A DNA stretch of 64,000 nt from JAJFFW01 sp038534195 (GTDB lineage: Bacteria > Pseudomonadota > Alphaproteobacteria > Caulobacterales > Parvularculaceae): assembly GCA_038534195.1 (NCBI GenBank), contig JBCAXE010000004.1:61542-125541 (forward strand), read 5' to 3'. A program made the translations under genes and the position numbers. This document shows, piece after piece, positions 52,087 to 61,381 of the stretch. Every line of letters begins with the position of its first letter. The stretch's first letter is position 1. A model generated the notes under the pieces. That model had not been told where the DNA came from. It did not search any database and worked only from the letters and a program-made list of their open reading frames with translations.

Positions 52087-52410
52087 TTAGATGCAGGTTT
52101 CGCAGGGCGGCGCTCGCGCAGAACGCGGCCCTGAATGATGACGGCTGACAAATGAAAGAGATTCTGGCTTCAGCGTATAGAGCAGGACTGGCGAGAAGGA
52201 ATACTGAAACGCGTCAGTTGGTGACGCCTTTGCGCATTGCGCTGAACACGTGACGCAATCCGCGCCATATTCGGCGTCGTGCTCGGCGTGATCATGAACC
52301 GCAGCGTAACAAGCGTTTATAGCGAAGAATGCGCAAACGATGATGATCAGAAACCGGATAGAAAATTGATCCGTTTGCAGCCGATTTCCAATGCCCCGCC
52401 GAGATGTCAT
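52087..52410 (-). CDS. Small His/Cys-rich exported protein (DUF2946-like)
   Basis: A 107-residue protein. A hydrophobic stretch (FLIIIVCAFFAINA) works as signal peptide or anchor, followed by a metal-binding-looking segment HDHAEHDAEYGADCVTCSAQC, and a basic/Pro end containing ARAPPCETC. Its layout (hydrophobic N-terminus, His/Asp then Cys-x2-Cys, and R-[AG]-P-P at the end) resembles DUF2946-type proteins, and resembles the gene at 52777. It precedes the Zur-like gene on the same strand. Zinc or copper binding is inferred. Confidence 0.6.
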   Translation of the reverse strand: MTSRRGIGNRLQTDQFSIRFLIIIVCAFFAINACYAAVHDHAEHDAEYGADCVTCSAQCAKASPTDAFQYSFSPVLLYTLKPESLSFVSRHHSGPRSARAPPCETCI

Positions 52411-52776
52411 GGCAGAACGGTATCACATTCGATCAATCTTTCAAAATAGCAAGTGGTGCTGTTTGAGTGATCAATCGAAGGCTGCCCCGCCGTCAGTCAC
52501 ATTGTGCGTTTTGGAGGGGAAAATACGCAATGCTTGATCAGCGGCTGCTACGTTTCCGGTGCTCGCATTTTCAAGGATCGGTCGGAGTATGGAACTATCG
52601 GAATGAGAAACTATTTTTTTTCAAGCGCACAACGAAACTGTCTGGGCGTCCCAGAGGAAATTAGACGCCCAGACAGCGTTCTTCGGCGGCGGCTCTAGCT
52701 CACAGTAGCGACGCCGAAACTGTAAAATTTGTTTGAATTCGAAAAGCTCGAAGCGGCGATAAGCAGTCGCCCAGCG
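52411..52776. other. 366-base gap between two His/Cys-rich genes
   Basis: No convincing gene. It holds a TATCAC half-site at 52421-52426 close to the 52410 start, and a long hairpin at 52638-52676 described separately. Two overlapping short plus-strand ORFs here (52467-52664 and 52504-52698) have no ribosome site or recognisable features. Confidence 0.6.
52630..52676 (-). terminator. Putative terminator or hairpin, 13-bp perfect stem
   Basis: CTGTCTGGGCGTC (52638-52650) and GACGCCCAGACAG (52664-52676) are perfect complements around a 13-base loop. On the minus strand TTTCGTT follows the stem, so it may terminate the His/Cys-rich gene at 52777 about 100 bases upstream. The T-tract is poor, so another role is possible. 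Confidence 0.5.
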
Positions 52777-53085
52777 TCAGGCGTTCGGGGGACCGCGGTT
52801 GCTTAGCCGCGTCGGGCGGCCGTTCATGGCGATTGATTGTCTTATAGGGACGGCCTGAACGAAAAAAGTTTGTAGAGGCGCCGCGGCGCAGGGATCGCCG
52901 CCCGTCGCGTCATCATCGACAGCGGCGGCGATGACGCAGACGCTGCAGTTATGCAGATCATGGGCGTCATGGTCGCCGCCATCATGCGCCGCGGTGACGA
53001 GTTGGGCCGCGACGAGGCCGACAATAGCGAAAACACACCCTGCTTTGAGGGGCGATATTCCCGGAATTGCTTTCAAAGGATTCAC
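52777..53085 (-). CDS. Small His/Asp/Cys-rich exported protein (DUF2946-like)
   Basis: A 102-residue protein resembling the one at 52087 in layout: hydrophobic segment (AGCVFAIVGLVAAQLVTAA), then HDGGDHDAHDLHNCSVC as a probable metal site, and a basic end finishing in RLSNRGPPNA. A strong dyad containing GTGATACTATCAC lies about 45-70 bases upstream of its start. Periplasmic metal binding, perhaps zinc given the nearby Zur-like gene, is inference. Confidence 0.6.
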   Translation of the reverse strand: MNPLKAIPGISPLKAGCVFAIVGLVAAQLVTAAHDGGDHDAHDLHNCSVCVIAAAVDDDATGGDPCAAAPLQTFFVQAVPIRQSIAMNGRPTRLSNRGPPNA

Positions 53086-53127
53086 GATGGAAGCAGGCCT
53101 GCTGTTCAGCTTTCACCACCGAAATAA

Positions 53128-53155
53128 TCACTTTCAACAAAGTGATACTATCACA
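53128..53155. promoter_or_regulatory. Compound dyad, possible Zur-like operator
   Basis: Two overlapping perfect dyads: ATCACTTT-CAAC-AAAGTGAT (53128-53147) and GTGATA-C-TATCAC (53143-53155). They sit upstream of the minus-strand His/Cys-rich gene starting at 53085. The GTGATA half-site also appears upstream of the related gene at 52410 (TATCAC at 52421-52426 on the plus strand). Fur-family operators are AT-rich dyads of this size, so Zur is a candidate. Confidence 0.5.
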
Positions 53156-53178
53156 AAATGAACGCGAACGCCGGCTTG

Positions 53179-53895
53179 TTATTCTTGCGCAAGCACGTCG
53201 GCGATGATCCGCCAGACTTTCGGGTTCAGTCCCAGGGAGAAATGCGATCCGGTCACTTCGATATTGCGGGTCTGCGGATTATAGACATCGATGGATGCTT
53301 CCCAGCCCACGACGCCGTCCGATTTGCTGTAGATCGACGTCAGCGGCTGCGAAAGGCCGATGGAATTGCGCCGGTGCACTTCCTTCTCGAATTCATCCAT
53401 ATCGAGATTATTTAGGTGGGCGTAGATTGGCCCGACCGACGTATATTTCGGACCGCCTATAATGGGCGTCCCAAGCGTGATCACCTCGCGCACACTGTCT
53501 GAAAAAAGCCGCGCCGTCTCTCTGGCGATAACGCCGCCGAGGCTCCAGCCGATCATTGTCACCGGCGCACCGTCATTGCGCGCCTGGACTTCTTCGACGC
53601 GCGCACCGGTGCGCGCGACGTCTTTGTCTACGTCGCCTGCATTGTAGCCGAGCCCGGATGCGAACGTCTGGTAACCAATGGATTTCAGAAACCGGCTCAT
53701 CGGCGTCATCGAGGCGTCAACTGCGAGATAGCCGGGGATCAAAACGACCGGTCTGCCGTCGCCCGCCGGCGCATCGCGCAAGGCGCCCGCGCGGCGAACG
53801 CCGGCGGCGATCTCAAGAGGCGACGCGAGTTCGCGCAGCCGGGAAAAGCCGGAAGGTCTCTTTACGCCAGTAGGCATATCTCGTGTTATGGCCAT
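53179..53895 (-). CDS. Alpha/beta hydrolase, lipase-like
   Basis: A 238-residue hydrolase. VVLIPGYLA is the oxyanion strand and GWSLGG holds the nucleophile Ser118; His is near GSHFSLGLNP. The arrangement resembles small esterases/lipases or PGAP1-like proteins; substrate unknown. ATG 53895 lies 13 bases after the trpE stop, so it is the third gene of the ppiD-trpE operon. No signal peptide, so cytoplasmic. The longer reading up to 53958 would overlap trpE. Confidence 0.83.
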   Translation of the reverse strand: MAITRDMPTGVKRPSGFSRLRELASPLEIAAGVRRAGALRDAPAGDGRPVVLIPGYLAVDASMTPMSRFLKSIGYQTFASGLGYNAGDVDKDVARTGARVEEVQARNDGAPVTMIGWSLGGVIARETARLFSDSVREVITLGTPIIGGPKYTSVGPIYAHLNNLDMDEFEKEVHRRNSIGLSQPLTSIYSKSDGVVGWEASIDVYNPQTRNIEVTGSHFSLGLNPKVWRIIADVLAQE

Positions 53896-53908
53896 GTTGT
53901 CTCGGTAC

Positions 53909-55420
53909 TCACTGGTTGTTCCCCTCCGCAGCCGCCACGACCGCTTTCGCGGCGGCAAAGAGGGCTTTGGATTTGTTTACGCATTCCTCATGTTCAGCCT
54001 GCGGATTGCTGTCGGCGACGATGCCGGCGCCGGCCTGAACATACATTTTGTCGTCTTTGACGACGGCCGTGCGCAGTGCAATGCAGGTGTCCACATTACC
54101 GTCTGCGGAGAAATATCCGATGCACCCGCCATAGGGCCCGCGCCCGTCGCGTTCGAGGGCGTCGATAATCTCCATGGCGCGGACCTTGGGCGCGCCCGTG
54201 ACGGTGCCCGCCGGGAAACCCGCCATCACCGCATCGACCGGATCGGCGTCATCCGCTAATTGGCCCGTAACGTTGGAGACAATATGCATCACATGGCTAT
54301 AACGCTCGACGATGAATTGGTCGGTAACCTTGACGCTCCCATAGCGCGCTGCGCGTCCCACATCATTGCGACCGAGATCGAGCAGCATCAAATGTTCGGC
54401 GCGCTCTTTCGGATCGGCGAGAAGATCTTCTTGCAACGCTTTGTCTTCTTCCGGCGTTGCGCCGCGCTTTCGCGTGCCGGCGATCGGGCGGATGGTAATT
54501 TCGCCGTCGCGGACGCGCACAAGAATTTCTGGGCTGGAGCCAACAAGGGCAAGGCCGTCAAAATTCAGAAAAAACAAGAATGGTGAGGGGTTAAGGCGCC
54601 GCAATGACCGATAAAGATCAAACGGCGCCGCCTTGAACGGCGTCTCAAATCGCTGGCTCAGGACAACCTGAAAGATTTCACCGGCGTAAATCTCTTCCTG
54701 CGCTTTTTTGACCATCGCCAGATAGTCCGCTTGCGGTGTATTTGAGATGGCCTCGATTTCATCGGTTGGTTGCGTGCTCGGCGCCCGCGGTGCGGCGACC
54801 GGCGCTGACAGGTCCGTGACCGCGTCTGAGAGACGTTCCGCGGCGCGCGCGTAAGCCGCGCGGGCGCTCACGCCTGCTTCCGGTCGCACGGGCGCCACCA
54901 GAATGATCTCTTGTTTGATGTTATCGAAAACGGCGATCAGGGTCGGGCGGATGAAGATTGCGTCGGGCGCATCGACGGCGGCCGGCGGCCTGTTCGGCAG
55001 GCGCTCGATCTGACGCACAAGATCATACCCGAAATAACCGAACACGCCCGCGGCCATAGGCGGGGCGTCCTCGGGCAGGTCGATCCGGGACTCGTCAAGC
55101 AAAGCCTTCAGGCTTTGAAGCGGCGCAGGTTGCTCCTCCACAAACGCATTCGCATCAGAGGTGGCGTCGCGGTTGATTTCCGCTTTGTCGCCATGAGCCC
55201 GCCAGATGATGTCGGGCTTAAGCCCGATAATCGAATACCGGCCGAGTTGCTCGCCGCCTTCCACCGATTCCAGCAGAAACGCATTCTTACGGCGCGCCGC
55301 AAGCTTCAGATAAGCGGAGACCGGCGTTTCCAGATCGCTGACAATCCGTGTCGTGATGATCTGCGCCGTGCCGGCGGCGTACCCCGTCCGAAAGGCGTCA
55401 AAAGCGGGTTCAACCGTCAT
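53909..55420 (-). CDS. trpE: Anthranilate synthase component I
   Basis: A 503-residue chorismate-binding enzyme that makes anthranilate, first step of tryptophan synthesis. The tryptophan feedback site is seen in LLESVEGGEQLGRYS, and the catalytic half has PIAGTRKRGAT, GRNDVGRAARYG and AGAGIVADSNP. The ATG shares bases with the ppiD stop (ATGA). The glutaminase trpG gene, often next, is absent here; a lipase-like gene follows instead. Confidence 0.96.
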   Translation of the reverse strand: MTVEPAFDAFRTGYAAGTAQIITTRIVSDLETPVSAYLKLAARRKNAFLLESVEGGEQLGRYSIIGLKPDIIWRAHGDKAEINRDATSDANAFVEEQPAPLQSLKALLDESRIDLPEDAPPMAAGVFGYFGYDLVRQIERLPNRPPAAVDAPDAIFIRPTLIAVFDNIKQEIILVAPVRPEAGVSARAAYARAAERLSDAVTDLSAPVAAPRAPSTQPTDEIEAISNTPQADYLAMVKKAQEEIYAGEIFQVVLSQRFETPFKAAPFDLYRSLRRLNPSPFLFFLNFDGLALVGSSPEILVRVRDGEITIRPIAGTRKRGATPEEDKALQEDLLADPKERAEHLMLLDLGRNDVGRAARYGSVKVTDQFIVERYSHVMHIVSNVTGQLADDADPVDAVMAGFPAGTVTGAPKVRAMEIIDALERDGRGPYGGCIGYFSADGNVDTCIALRTAVVKDDKMYVQAGAGIVADSNPQAEHEECVNKSKALFAAAKAVVAAAEGNNQ

Positions 55421-57312
55421 TGCTGGTTTGTAAACAACGCATCGATCTGTTCTTGGTCAATGCGCACATTATAGTCGTCCTGAAGCGCTGTCAGGTAAGC
55501 GTCCACATATTCCTGATCCAGTTGCGCGCCCACATATTGTTTGAACGCAATCTCCTGGCCAGGGCCGATGGCGATGCGGTTGAAGTCGATCTCGTTTACG
55601 ACAAGCACCGTCTGTTCGTCGCCAGTGGCGGCGGCGCCCGAGACGGCCGCGCCTTTCTCGGCGCGGAAAAGCTCCGTCACGAGCGTGCTGGAGAAGTCGC
55701 CGGTTTTGGATTGGCGCGTCACAGTTTCGGTGACCGGTTCGGCGTTAAAGGGCGCTGCGGCTTCGTCAATCGTCGCCCCGGCGGCGAGCGCATCTTCCAC
55801 CTGTTTCACCGCGCGCGCGATCCGGCGCGAGCGCTCATCAATCCGCCAGCGCGCCTCCACGTCGGCTTCCGCCGTTTCGAATGGGGTGAGCGTCGGCGGC
55901 GTGATCTCGTTTACGGCGACAAAGTAATAGCCGTCCTTGTCCGCATATTCCTCAGCTTCGGATTCCTCGCCTTCTTCCAGGCGAAAGGCCTCGCCAAGCG
56001 TTTCGCCGTCAATGCCGTTGATGATGGCGCCGCCTGGCGCGAAGGAGAACGAATCCACGGGGCCGAATGTTTGCGCCGTCAGGCCAGCGGCCTCGGCGGC
56101 TGCCACAAGGTCTGCGCCGCTGTCGCGTGCTTCCTCGATGGCGTCGATAGCGTCGTACAGACGTTTTTGCGTGTCCTGTTCGAGGTAGGCGTTCTCCAAC
56201 TCTTCACGCACGTCTTCGAAGGTTTGTGTTTCCGGCGCCGTCACGGCGGCGATCTGGATCACGGTCCAGCCGAACAGACCTTTCACGGGCGCGCTGACGC
56301 CGCCTTCGCCAAGCGCTGGATCAAAAGCGGCCTCAGCAACAGCAGGATCGAGCAGGTCTTCTTTGGTCACATCGGTGAAGGTGACGGCGTCGAGCGATAG
56401 ACCTTTTTCTTCGGCGACCGCTTCAAACGGCGTCGCCTGATTAAGCGACGCGACGGCGCCTTGTGCGGCGGCCTCGGTGTCATAGGTGATCTGATAAAGC
56501 GTGCGCCGTTCCGGCTTGTCGTAAACCCGGTCTTTTTGAATGTCGTACAAACGCTTCAGTTCTTCTTCCGGCGCTTCAAGGCCTTCCTTGAAATCACTTT
56601 CGCGCATACTGACGACCGTGAATGAACGGTACTCGGGCGCGGTAAAAGACTGTGGGTTTTCTTCGTAGAATTGGCGCAGCTTTTCAGGCGTCGGCTCTTC
56701 CGGGATGCCGGCCATCTCTTCGGTCATGGTGAGGTAGGAAACCTCGCGCCGTTCAATCTCGCGCAACAGGAGCGCGTCGGTGAACGGCGTCGCCACGAAG
56801 CCTCCGCCCTGCACCGAGGTGAGCAATTGTTCGCGCAGGAAGTTTTCACGCATTTGCTCTTCAAAGGTTTTCACGGACATCTGGTAGGTTTGCAGAATTT
56901 GCGTCAGCACCTGCAGGTCGAACTCGCCCGTGCGCGGGTTTTGAAAACGCTCGTCATTGTCGAGGAATTCCTTAACGAGGCTGCGCGGCATGGCGAGACC
57001 CATTTTCTGCGCTTCCTGGCTGACCAGTGAACGGGTGGCGAGGGACTGGACGATCTGTCCGGGCAGCCCCGCGGCGATGGCGTCTTCGCGCGTGAAGGCG
57101 CCTTCGCTCTGGATGCGCTGGTTCATCATCGCGCGGTTGAATTCATTAAGAATGACCGATGAGGGCACCCCTTGATCGCCGACGCGGATCGCGGAGCTTT
57201 GCGTGAAGCTCTGGAGCGCGGGGACCTGCCAGAGGGCGAAAGCCAGAATGAGGAGGGCGACAAACACCCAAATGACGACGCCCTTCATGGCGCCGCGAAT
57301 GGAATCCAGCAT
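55417..57312 (-). CDS. ppiD: PpiD-like periplasmic peptidyl-prolyl isomerase
   Basis: A 631-residue inner-membrane anchored chaperone. One N-terminal helix (VVIWVFVALLILAFALW) is followed by a SurA-N domain (to about residue 160) and a PPIC-type parvulin region (about 225-380), then a helical tail. It assists folding of exported proteins leaving the Sec translocon. The ppiD-trpE linkage next to tpiA is common in alphaproteobacteria. It is divergent from tpiA across 167 bases. Confidence 0.93.
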   Translation of the reverse strand: MLDSIRGAMKGVVIWVFVALLILAFALWQVPALQSFTQSSAIRVGDQGVPSSVILNEFNRAMMNQRIQSEGAFTREDAIAAGLPGQIVQSLATRSLVSQEAQKMGLAMPRSLVKEFLDNDERFQNPRTGEFDLQVLTQILQTYQMSVKTFEEQMRENFLREQLLTSVQGGGFVATPFTDALLLREIERREVSYLTMTEEMAGIPEEPTPEKLRQFYEENPQSFTAPEYRSFTVVSMRESDFKEGLEAPEEELKRLYDIQKDRVYDKPERRTLYQITYDTEAAAQGAVASLNQATPFEAVAEEKGLSLDAVTFTDVTKEDLLDPAVAEAAFDPALGEGGVSAPVKGLFGWTVIQIAAVTAPETQTFEDVREELENAYLEQDTQKRLYDAIDAIEEARDSGADLVAAAEAAGLTAQTFGPVDSFSFAPGGAIINGIDGETLGEAFRLEEGEESEAEEYADKDGYYFVAVNEITPPTLTPFETAEADVEARWRIDERSRRIARAVKQVEDALAAGATIDEAAAPFNAEPVTETVTRQSKTGDFSSTLVTELFRAEKGAAVSGAAATGDEQTVLVVNEIDFNRIAIGPGQEIAFKQYVGAQLDQEYVDAYLTALQDDYNVRIDQEQIDALFTNQQ

Positions 57313-57479
57313 TGGAAAACCCTTTGTATTGCGATCCAGCGCGCAACCTAATTGCGCCGCGCGGGCGGGACAAGGCGTGGATTGGGGCCGCGGAGGAAAT
57401 AGTTGCGCAGGTTCCGTTTCTGGACTTGGGCCGGGGCTTGGCTTAGGCGAGAGGCCGTAGCTATCGAGGAGGCGCCGCC

Positions 57480-58193
57480 ATGAAACCGCTGATCGCCGGA
57501 AACTGGAAAATGAACGGGGTGCGCGCGAGCCTCGGCGAGATATCGGTGCTCCTCGACAAGCTTGGCGGCGAGGCGCCGGCGGTTTGCGACGTTCTTGTGT
57601 GCCCGCCGGCGACGCTGCTCGCGCAGATGTCGGACCAGCTTGCGACCACGGGCGTTCTCACCGGCGGCCAGGATTGTCACGCAGCGGCGAGCGGCGCGCA
57701 CACGGGCGATGTCAGCGCGGGCATGATCGCCGATGCGGGAGGCGCGTTCGTTATTGTCGGCCATTCGGAACGCCGGGCCGATCACGGCGAGAGCGACGCT
57801 GCGGTCAAAGACAAAGCCGAGGCCGCGCATAAGGAAGGATTGGTCCCGATCGTGTGCGTCGGAGAGACGGAAGAAGAGCGCAAGGCGGGGCGCGCCGAAG
57901 CCATTGTGGGCGGCCAGCTCGCCGGATCTCTGCCTGATAGCGGCGACATGGTCGTCGCCTATGAGCCGGTCTGGGCCATCGGCACCGGGCTCACGCCCAC
58001 GATCGATGACATTCGCGCGATGCACGCCTTTATTCGTGGAAAAGTGCGCGGGGGAACGCGTATTCTCTACGGCGGATCGGTGAAGCCGGGGAACGCAAAA
58101 GAAATCCTCGCGATCGATCATGTGAACGGCGCGCTTGTGGGCGGCGCCAGCCTGAAGGCGGCGGACTTTTACGGCATCATCAGCGCCGTTTAG
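57480..58193 (+). CDS. tpiA: Triose-phosphate isomerase
   Basis: A 237-residue TIM-barrel enzyme interconverting dihydroxyacetone phosphate and glyceraldehyde 3-phosphate. Active-site Lys10 in GNWKMN, His95 in VGHSERR and Glu162 in AYEPVWAIGTG are all present; the phosphate loop is ILYGGSV. AGGAGG precedes ATG 57480. Confidence 0.98.
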   Translation: MKPLIAGNWKMNGVRASLGEISVLLDKLGGEAPAVCDVLVCPPATLLAQMSDQLATTGVLTGGQDCHAAASGAHTGDVSAGMIADAGGAFVIVGHSERRADHGESDAAVKDKAEAAHKEGLVPIVCVGETEEERKAGRAEAIVGGQLAGSLPDSGDMVVAYEPVWAIGTGLTPTIDDIRAMHAFIRGKVRGGTRILYGGSVKPGNAKEILAIDHVNGALVGGASLKAADFYGIISAV

Positions 58194-58236
58194 GGTCGCG
58201 CTCTCTGGCTGAAAGAAAGAATTGGAGCGGGGATTG

Positions 58237-59190
58237 ATGCGTGTGTTGATGACTGTGGGGCTTTTGTTTTTTGTCGCGCTGTTGGGCCTTTCGGGCTGCG
58301 CGACGATCAACGCGGAAAAGAATGCGCCCGCGATCGGTTCCTTTGTAGATGTGGAAGGCGAGCGATTGCACGTCCTCGAAAAGGGGCGTGAGCACAAGGG
58401 CAAGGCGCCGTCCATTATTTTGATCCACGGCGCCAGCATCAATCTGCGCGATATGGACCTTGCACTCGGCGAGGAATTGTCGGGGCGCTATCATGTAATG
58501 ATGGTTGACCGGCCAGGGCGCGGATATTCGACCCGCCCCGATGACGGCCACAGGCTGGAGACGCAAGCCGCCCTGATCCGCGATGCGTCTCAACAGCTCG
58601 GTGTCGAAAATCCGGTTGTCGTCGGTCAGAGCTTCGGCGGCGCGGTCTCGCTTGCTTACGCCCTTCAGTATCAGGAGGAAATGGCGGGGCTTGTCGTCCT
58701 GGCCGGCGTCAGTCACGAATGGCCGGGCGGCGTCGCGTGGTATAACAACGCCTCTTCTATGCCTGTCGTCGGCTTCTTTTTGCGGCGGCTCGTCATCCCG
58801 GTTTACGGACAATTTATCGGGCGCGGCAGCGTTGAAAGCTCCTTTGAACCCGATCCCGCGCCGGAAAATTATTATGAGCGCGTCGGCCTGGCGCTTTTGT
58901 TCCGCCCGAAGGACTTCAAGAGCAACGCCGCCGACATCGCCAATCTGAAAAAAGAGATCGTCGCGCAGCAGGATCAGTACGCGCAATTGCGCCTGCCGGT
59001 GGCGATCCTTACGGGCGCCGACGACAAGACCGTCAGTCCTGAGATTCATTCTGAAACGCTTGCGCGCCAAATAGAGGGCGCGACGCTGCAAGTGCTGCCC
59101 GATACGGGGCACGCCTTGCATCACGCCGAGACGCGAACCGTGATCGAAGCCATTGACGCCGTCGTGGCGCGCGCTGGCGCGGCGCTTTAA
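58237..59190 (+). CDS. Alpha/beta-hydrolase lipoprotein
   Basis: A 317-residue hydrolase with a lipoprotein signal peptide (LLGLSGC, Cys near residue 21) instead of a free N-terminus. The fold carries ILIHGASINLRDMD (HG oxyanion), nucleophile Ser in GQSFGG, acid in TGADDKTV and His in DTGHALHH. ATG 58237 follows GGAGCGGGG; the TTG at 58222 would lie within the ribosome site. It follows tpiA by 43 bases and may be its operon partner. Substrate unknown; envelope-facing. Confidence 0.88.
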   Translation: MRVLMTVGLLFFVALLGLSGCATINAEKNAPAIGSFVDVEGERLHVLEKGREHKGKAPSIILIHGASINLRDMDLALGEELSGRYHVMMVDRPGRGYSTRPDDGHRLETQAALIRDASQQLGVENPVVVGQSFGGAVSLAYALQYQEEMAGLVVLAGVSHEWPGGVAWYNNASSMPVVGFFLRRLVIPVYGQFIGRGSVESSFEPDPAPENYYERVGLALLFRPKDFKSNAADIANLKKEIVAQQDQYAQLRLPVAILTGADDKTVSPEIHSETLARQIEGATLQVLPDTGHALHHAETRTVIEAIDAVVARAGAAL

Positions 59191-59344
59191 TCGCTGTGTT
59201 GAAAAACGGGAACTGGACGCCGCCGGTTCGCCGATGAGGCGATTGACGAAAAGGTCACACGCCGGAACTTTTCGATAAGCCGACTGGTTTCTCCAAACGG
59301 CCGCTGACATATTCGCCGCAAATTCTCATTTGCAGGGGTGTCGG

Positions 59345-61171
59345 ATGCGACTGATCGGAAAAATCCTGGGCTTTTTGTTGTTGCTGGTGATCATCGCCGG
59401 CTTCGGACTTTTCACCTGGTTTTGGTGGAAGCCTGTCGGCGTCAACAATTACATCAACAAGATCACCGCCGAGACGTTTTTGCTCGACGGACCGGAATTA
59501 TTGACCAGCATTGGCGCGATTGAAAACACGCCGTTCGATTTTCATTCCGGCAAGCTCTCCGACTACACCAAAGCGAAAGCGGACGCGACGCTTGAGAAGG
59601 TGAAAAAGGCGCGCGCCGGGCTCGACAAATACGGACCGGATGGTCTCGAAGGCCAGGAGCTGATCAGCTGGAAGATCATGGCGACGCTGCTTGACGACAT
59701 CATTCGCCAGGGCGCCTTTGATTATAGCGGGTATCCGGTGAACCAGATTTCGGGCCCGACAGTGAATCTGCCGTCCTTCCTGACGGACTCCCATCAGATC
59801 GTGAATGAGAAGAGCGTCAAGCGCTATATCAGCCGCCTCAACGAATTTGGCCGCGTCCTTGAGGAATCGCGCGTCAACGTGATTGATCATCGCGATAACG
59901 GCGTCACGCCGCCGGACTTCATTATTGAGAAATCGCTTGTGGGCATGCGCTCCTTCATTGGAGGCGGCGCCAGCGAGAACCCGCTGGTGACAACCCTCGT
60001 CGAAAAGCTCGATGAGATGGAAGATCTCAGCGACGAGAAAAAAGCCGATCTGACGGCGCAGGCTAAAGAAGCGGTGGCGACGAAAGTCATCCCCGGTTAC
60101 GAGGCGATGATTGCGCTTTTTGAAGACCTTCAATCCTCCGCCAACCACGACGCCGGCATTTGGCGCATCCCCGACGGCGACAAAATCTACGCCGCAGCGC
60201 TGAAGTCGAACACAACCACCGACTTCACCGCCGACGAAGTGCACGATATCGGCCTTTCAGAAGTCGCGCGCATCGAAGCGGAGATGGACGCTATTCTCGT
60301 AGGCGAGGGGTATACGGAGGGAACAGTCTCCGAACGCGTGCAAGTCCTTATGCGCGATCCGGAACAGATTTACCCGAACACCGACGAAGGGCGCAAAGAG
60401 ATGATCGACTATCTCGTGTCGCTCAACAAAGAAGTGATGGCGCTCGCCGGCGATTATTTCATCACTCTGCCGCCGCAGGAGCTGGAGATCCTCCGCGTGC
60501 CGGAATATTCGCAGGACTCTGCGCCGGGCGGCTACTATAACCAGCCGGCGCTCGATGGCTCGACGCCAGGCCGCTTCTATATCAACCAGAAAGACACCGC
60601 CGATAATCCGCGCTGGACATTGCCGACGCTGCTCTACCATGAGGCGGCGCCCGGTCATCATTTCCAGATCTCTTCGGCGCTTCTGATCGAAGGCGTGCCG
60701 TTCGTGCGCAAGTTCGGTCTCTTCACCGCCTACACCGAAGGGTGGGCGCTCTATGCTGAGCGCGTCGCGAAAGAAGACATGGGCATGTATGACGACGATC
60801 CGCTCGGCGATCTCGGGCGCCTTCAGGCGGAAATGTTCCGCGCCGTGCGCCTCGTCGTCGATACAGGGCTTCACCACAAGCGCTGGTCCCGCGAAGAAGC
60901 GATCGAGTATATGGTCTCAAATACCGGGATGACGGAAGCGGAAGTGACCCGCGAAATCGAACGTTATGTGGTCTGGCCTGGTCAGGCGACCGCCTACAAA
61001 ACCGGCCAGCTCGCTATCCTGCGCATGCGCAAACAGGCTGAAGAGGCGCTCGGCGATACGTTCGATCTACGCCAGTTCCACGAAATGATCCTGCTCAACG
61101 GCGCCATGCCGCTCGATCTCCTGCAGGAGAATGTGGACGCCTGGATCGTCGAGCAGGGCGGCGCTGTGTAG
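59345..61171 (+). CDS. DUF885 metallopeptidase-like protein
   Basis: A 608-residue protein anchored by one N-terminal helix (ILGFLLLLVIIAGFGLFTW). The DUF885 zinc motif is HEAAPGHH at about 440-447, with a second Glu in TAYTEGWALYAE near 473, the HExxxGH plus Glu pattern. Members are thought to be zinc peptidases (carboxypeptidase-like), but few have been tested. The start at 59345 follows AGGGGTG; the TTG at 59330 is less likely. It stands 154 bases after the lipoprotein hydrolase. Confidence 0.88.
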   Translation: MRLIGKILGFLLLLVIIAGFGLFTWFWWKPVGVNNYINKITAETFLLDGPELLTSIGAIENTPFDFHSGKLSDYTKAKADATLEKVKKARAGLDKYGPDGLEGQELISWKIMATLLDDIIRQGAFDYSGYPVNQISGPTVNLPSFLTDSHQIVNEKSVKRYISRLNEFGRVLEESRVNVIDHRDNGVTPPDFIIEKSLVGMRSFIGGGASENPLVTTLVEKLDEMEDLSDEKKADLTAQAKEAVATKVIPGYEAMIALFEDLQSSANHDAGIWRIPDGDKIYAAALKSNTTTDFTADEVHDIGLSEVARIEAEMDAILVGEGYTEGTVSERVQVLMRDPEQIYPNTDEGRKEMIDYLVSLNKEVMALAGDYFITLPPQELEILRVPEYSQDSAPGGYYNQPALDGSTPGRFYINQKDTADNPRWTLPTLLYHEAAPGHHFQISSALLIEGVPFVRKFGLFTAYTEGWALYAERVAKEDMGMYDDDPLGDLGRLQAEMFRAVRLVVDTGLHHKRWSREEAIEYMVSNTGMTEAEVTREIERYVVWPGQATAYKTGQLAILRMRKQAEEALGDTFDLRQFHEMILLNGAMPLDLLQENVDAWIVEQGGAV

Positions 61172-61381
61172 TCGGGTGAGGCGGAGATCGTAAGAAAGCT
61201 TCTAATGCGGCCCAGTAGTTTCCGGCCGGCTATCTGGCCGTGAGCGCCTGATCGCTCCGCCGCCGGCCGCTCTTGTCTCCCGCTGGCACTTGGCGTAAGA
61301 CGCGCAACTTCCCATTCGACGCCGGATGCCTATATGAAGCTCAGCGCTAAGGGCCGCGCCGGTTTTTGAGAGATTTCTCTG

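Noticed and set aside
52467..52698. Two short overlapping plus-strand ORFs in the 52.4-52.8 kb gap
   Set aside because: They cross the perfect hairpin, lack ribosome sites and look compositionally random.
57348..58442. 364-residue ORF opposite tpiA and the lipoprotein hydrolase
   Set aside because: Runs antisense through tpiA with no features of its own.
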